Below are positions 42,482 through 44,564 of a stretch of DNA of 44,564 bases, piece after piece. Every line of letters begins with the position of its first letter. Position 1 is the stretch's first letter. Source of the DNA: Opitutaceae bacterium (GTDB taxonomy: Bacteria > Verrucomicrobiota > Verrucomicrobiia > Opitutales > Opitutaceae); the NCBI GenBank assembly GCA_005792355.1, contig SXSC01000047.1, positions 1 to 44,564 on the forward strand, written 5' to 3'. Below the pieces are notes generated by a model that was not told the DNA's origin, made no database searches, and was given only the letters and a program-made list of their open reading frames with translations. A program made the translations under genes and the position numbers.

Positions 42482-43765
42482 CTAGCGGGCAGGGCCCCAG
42501 TGGCGTGTAAACGGGTAATAGACGAAGATGGGACGGCCAACCACGTCCTTGGCCGGAACCGTACCCCAATATCGACCGTCCGCGCTGTTCGCGGAATTGT
42601 CTCCCATCGCAAAATACTCGTTAGCCCGGATCGGCAATTGGGCACCAGCCGCCAGCAAACCCTCGTACCGATAGCCGACGTAGTTGCCGTCACGTTTACC
42701 ATTTCCGTCAAAGGCTTCCGACCCCGTGATCGGCGCGCCGTTGCGGAACAGCGTGAATCCCTTGATTTCCAAAGTATCGCCCGGGACACCCACCAGACGC
42801 TTGATGTAGTACTGATCCCCGTAAACCCGCGCGATCCCTTCGATATTGCCGGTCCGAAACACAAATCCACTGCCGACCTGGGGCCGCACAAAATGGTAGC
42901 TCATACGGTCAACAAACAGCTGATCGCCAGTCACGATATCGAACGCCATGACCCGCTCGCCGCGCTTCACCTGTTTGCCCGTGCGCAGCAAGCGCACCCG
43001 CCCACCGTCGACGGACGGAGCCTCCGGCTGCCGGGCCAGCACCCGAGCGAGGTCAACCCCGCCAGGTTCGTGGGACGGTGTCTTGTTCGGAAAAAAACAG
43101 TCGCGGACCGCCCATTCGAAATCGAAATCCTGCGGTACTTTCAGAGTCACCGTCCGATCTCCCACCAAAAGGGTGTATTCCTTGAAGGTGGCAGGGAAAA
43201 CCAGCCAGTTGCGACCCGGAACCTCGCGATACGGCACCGCGATACGCGAACCACCGCTGCTGACGGGAATCATGACTTCGCCGTCCGCGGGCGCTTCCAC
43301 GCGCTTGGGGTGCGCTCCGAACGCCACGAACCGAACGGCGTTCATCAGGTAACCCGGCTCGTCGGCGCGCTGCGGAAACGCCTCCGGCGTCATTCCATTG
43401 TAAGTTGGCCACATCGAGTTCGTGGGAATCTTGAAGGGCTGAACAAAGTACGTGCGTATGCCGAGAATCACGATGGCCGCGACCAAAAAGAATTCGACGT
43501 TCTCCACCAGGGCAGACTTCGGGTAGATCGCCCCACCCGTCCGACGAAGAACCTCTTCGAGGTGCTCAATTCCCAGCTTCAATTTCTCGGCTCCGGCCCG
43601 TTCTTTCACCAGCGCCTGCAGTCCGGAGGTCTTGCCCTGCAGTTCGGTGATGAGCGCCGCGGAAAGCACATCGCGGCGGTAGTGGTAGACTTTCCCGGCG
43701 AGTTCGAGCCAGTTGCCCGCGTTCTCGCGCATTTTTTTCTCTGGGGAGGCGAAAAAACCAAACAT
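42482..43765 (-). CDS. lepB: Signal peptidase I
   Basis: Cleaves signal peptides at the outer face of the inner membrane. 427 residues, longer than the usual 250-330. The catalytic Ser117 (VQPFKIPTNSMWPT) and Lys322 (YYIKRLVGVPGD) dyad is visible, as is the family's MGDNSANSADGRYWGTVP near the C-terminus. One membrane helix precedes the Ser (FFLVAAIVILGIRTYFVQPF). The extra length is an N-terminal charged region (residues 1-85) and a large insertion of about 150 residues between Ser and Lys, as in Bacteroidetes- and Verrucomicrobia-like enzymes. It follows lepA by 20 bases, the classic lepA-lepB pair. Confidence 0.93.
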   Translation of the reverse strand: MFGFFASPEKKMRENAGNWLELAGKVYHYRRDVLSAALITELQGKTSGLQALVKERAGAEKLKLGIEHLEEVLRRTGGAIYPKSALVENVEFFLVAAIVILGIRTYFVQPFKIPTNSMWPTYNGMTPEAFPQRADEPGYLMNAVRFVAFGAHPKRVEAPADGEVMIPVSSGGSRIAVPYREVPGRNWLVFPATFKEYTLLVGDRTVTLKVPQDFDFEWAVRDCFFPNKTPSHEPGGVDLARVLARQPEAPSVDGGRVRLLRTGKQVKRGERVMAFDIVTGDQLFVDRMSYHFVRPQVGSGFVFRTGNIEGIARVYGDQYYIKRLVGVPGDTLEIKGFTLFRNGAPITGSEAFDGNGKRDGNYVGYRYEGLLAAGAQLPIRANEYFAMGDNSANSADGRYWGTVPAKDVVGRPIFVYYPFTRHWGPAR

Positions 43766-43785
43766 GGTTCGCGAAGGTGGCGGGA

Positions 43786-44564
43786 TTAGTTGTTTTGCAG
43801 GACCTTGATGAACGCATCCGGTGGGATTGAAACCTTGCCGATTTGTTTCATCTTCTTTTTGCCCTCTTTCTGCTTGTCGAGGAGTTTGCGTTTCCGGCTG
43901 ATGTCACCGCCATAGCATTTCGCGGTCACGTCCTTACGCATCTCACGCACGTTGTCGCGGGCGATGATTTTCCCGCCGATGGCCGCCTGGATTGCGACCT
44001 TGAACATCTGGGGAGGGATGATCTCGGCGAGTTTCTCGCACAGGTGGCGGCCCTTGCCCTCCGCCTTCTCGCGGTGGACGATGCAGGCGAACGCGTCCAC
44101 CGGATCGCCGTTGATCATGATGTCCATCTTTACGAGATCGGCGGTAAGGTAGTCGCCCAGTTCGTAATCCATCGAGCCGTAGCCGTGCGTGACGCTCTTC
44201 AGCCGGTCGTTGAAATCGACGAGGATTTCGTTGAGCGGCAGCACGCAATGCATCATCACGCGATTCGCGTCGAGCGTGTCGGTGTGTTCGCTCACGCCGC
44301 GCTTTTCCATGATCAAGGCGAGAATGTCGCCCATCGAATCGTTTGGGATGATGATCGATGCGCGAATCGTCGGCTCGCGGATTTCGAGGATCGTGCCGGG
44401 GTCCGGCAGATTGACCGGGTTGTCGACGGTAATTTTTTCCCCGCCGTGCTTGATGACGTGGTAGATGACACTCGGGTACGTCGAGATGATCTCGACGTCG
44501 TGCTCGCGGCGGATGCGCTCCTGGATGATTTCCATGTGGAGCAACCCGAGAAAGCCGCAGCGGA
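43786..44564 (-). CDS. lepA: Elongation factor 4 (LepA), C-terminal part (runs off window)
   Basis: The last 258 residues of LepA, a ribosomal back-translocase GTPase. The window edge reads RCGFLGLLHMEIIQERIRRE, which lies in the EF-G-like domain III/V region; then EPTIRASIIIPNDSMGDILA (domain V) and the LepA-specific C-terminal domain (AIQAAIGGKIIARDNVREMR, then KDVTAKCYGGDISRKRKLLD) closing with PPDAFIKVL. The N-terminal GTPase domain lies outside the window. Followed by lepB on the same strand. Confidence 0.95.
   Translation of the reverse strand, partial: RCGFLGLLHMEIIQERIRREHDVEIISTYPSVIYHVIKHGGEKITVDNPVNLPDPGTILEIREPTIRASIIIPNDSMGDILALIMEKRGVSEHTDTLDANRVMMHCVLPLNEILVDFNDRLKSVTHGYGSMDYELGDYLTADLVKMDIMINGDPVDAFACIVHREKAEGKGRHLCEKLAEIIPPQMFKVAIQAAIGGKIIARDNVREMRKDVTAKCYGGDISRKRKLLDKQKEGKKKMKQIGKVSIPPDAFIKVLQNN

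Noticed and set aside
1..44564. CRISPR array, rRNA operon, prophage or insertion sequence
   Set aside because: No regularly spaced repeat array, no 16S/23S-like sequence and no transposase, integrase or phage structural gene was seen.

Overview
The window is a GC-rich bacterial chromosome segment, densely coding on both strands, with no phage or insertion-sequence genes. Protein style points to a verrucomicrobial relative of Opitutaceae: outer-membrane machinery (a beta-barrel ending in Phe, an ExbB/ExbD/TonB set, an ADP-heptose-type glycosyltransferase), OleA/OleB-type enzymes, an SD-poor set of start codons, and many small intergenic palindromes. This assignment is an inference from recalled family resemblance, not a database match.

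Layout. 1-2439: N-terminus of ilvD (minus), then scpB and pheA (plus). 2541-6084: minus-strand small membrane protein, rplU-rpmA with a clear terminator, and a PfkB sugar kinase overlapping an MFS transporter. 6144-10952: a 3-methyladenine glycosylase (plus) running tail-to-tail into a minus-strand series (PerM-like permease, zinc-ribbon protein, metallo-beta-lactamase exonuclease-like protein, DUF3108-like protein, family 9 glycosyltransferase). 11110-12360: outer-membrane beta-barrel. 12459-21816: minus-strand housekeeping block (N-terminally extended ispH, alaS, leuB, a 600-base repeat-filled gap, DNA polymerase III delta-prime, tmk, PfkB kinase). 21975-24206: exbB-exbD-tonB and tRNA-Ala(GGC). 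24442-27664: endonuclease/phosphatase-family secreted protein, a broken membrane-protein gene, BtpA-like protein and galE.

The most interesting region is 27726-37900, a co-directional lipid locus on the plus strand: FabF-like ketosynthase, acyl carrier protein, CrtI-like flavoprotein, class V PLP enzyme, a TPR-protein remnant, a second CrtI-like flavoprotein, FabZ-like dehydratase, FabI-like enoyl reductase, OleA-like thiolase and OleB-like beta-lactone decarboxylase. It combines a dedicated type II fatty acid set with carotenoid-desaturase-fold enzymes and the first half of the head-to-head hydrocarbon (Ole) pathway. OleC and OleD are absent: right after oleB a convergent malQ begins. I read this as a candidate pathway for an unusual desaturated long-chain ketone, hydrocarbon or membrane lipid. 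The product is unknown.

37887-44564: malQ, a CNNM/CorC-type gene with its first CBS domain deleted and the frame lost, gltS-type glutamate symporter, lepB, and the C-terminal part of lepA running off the window. Several interspersed palindromic repeat families lie in the gaps, including one shared by three distant sites.
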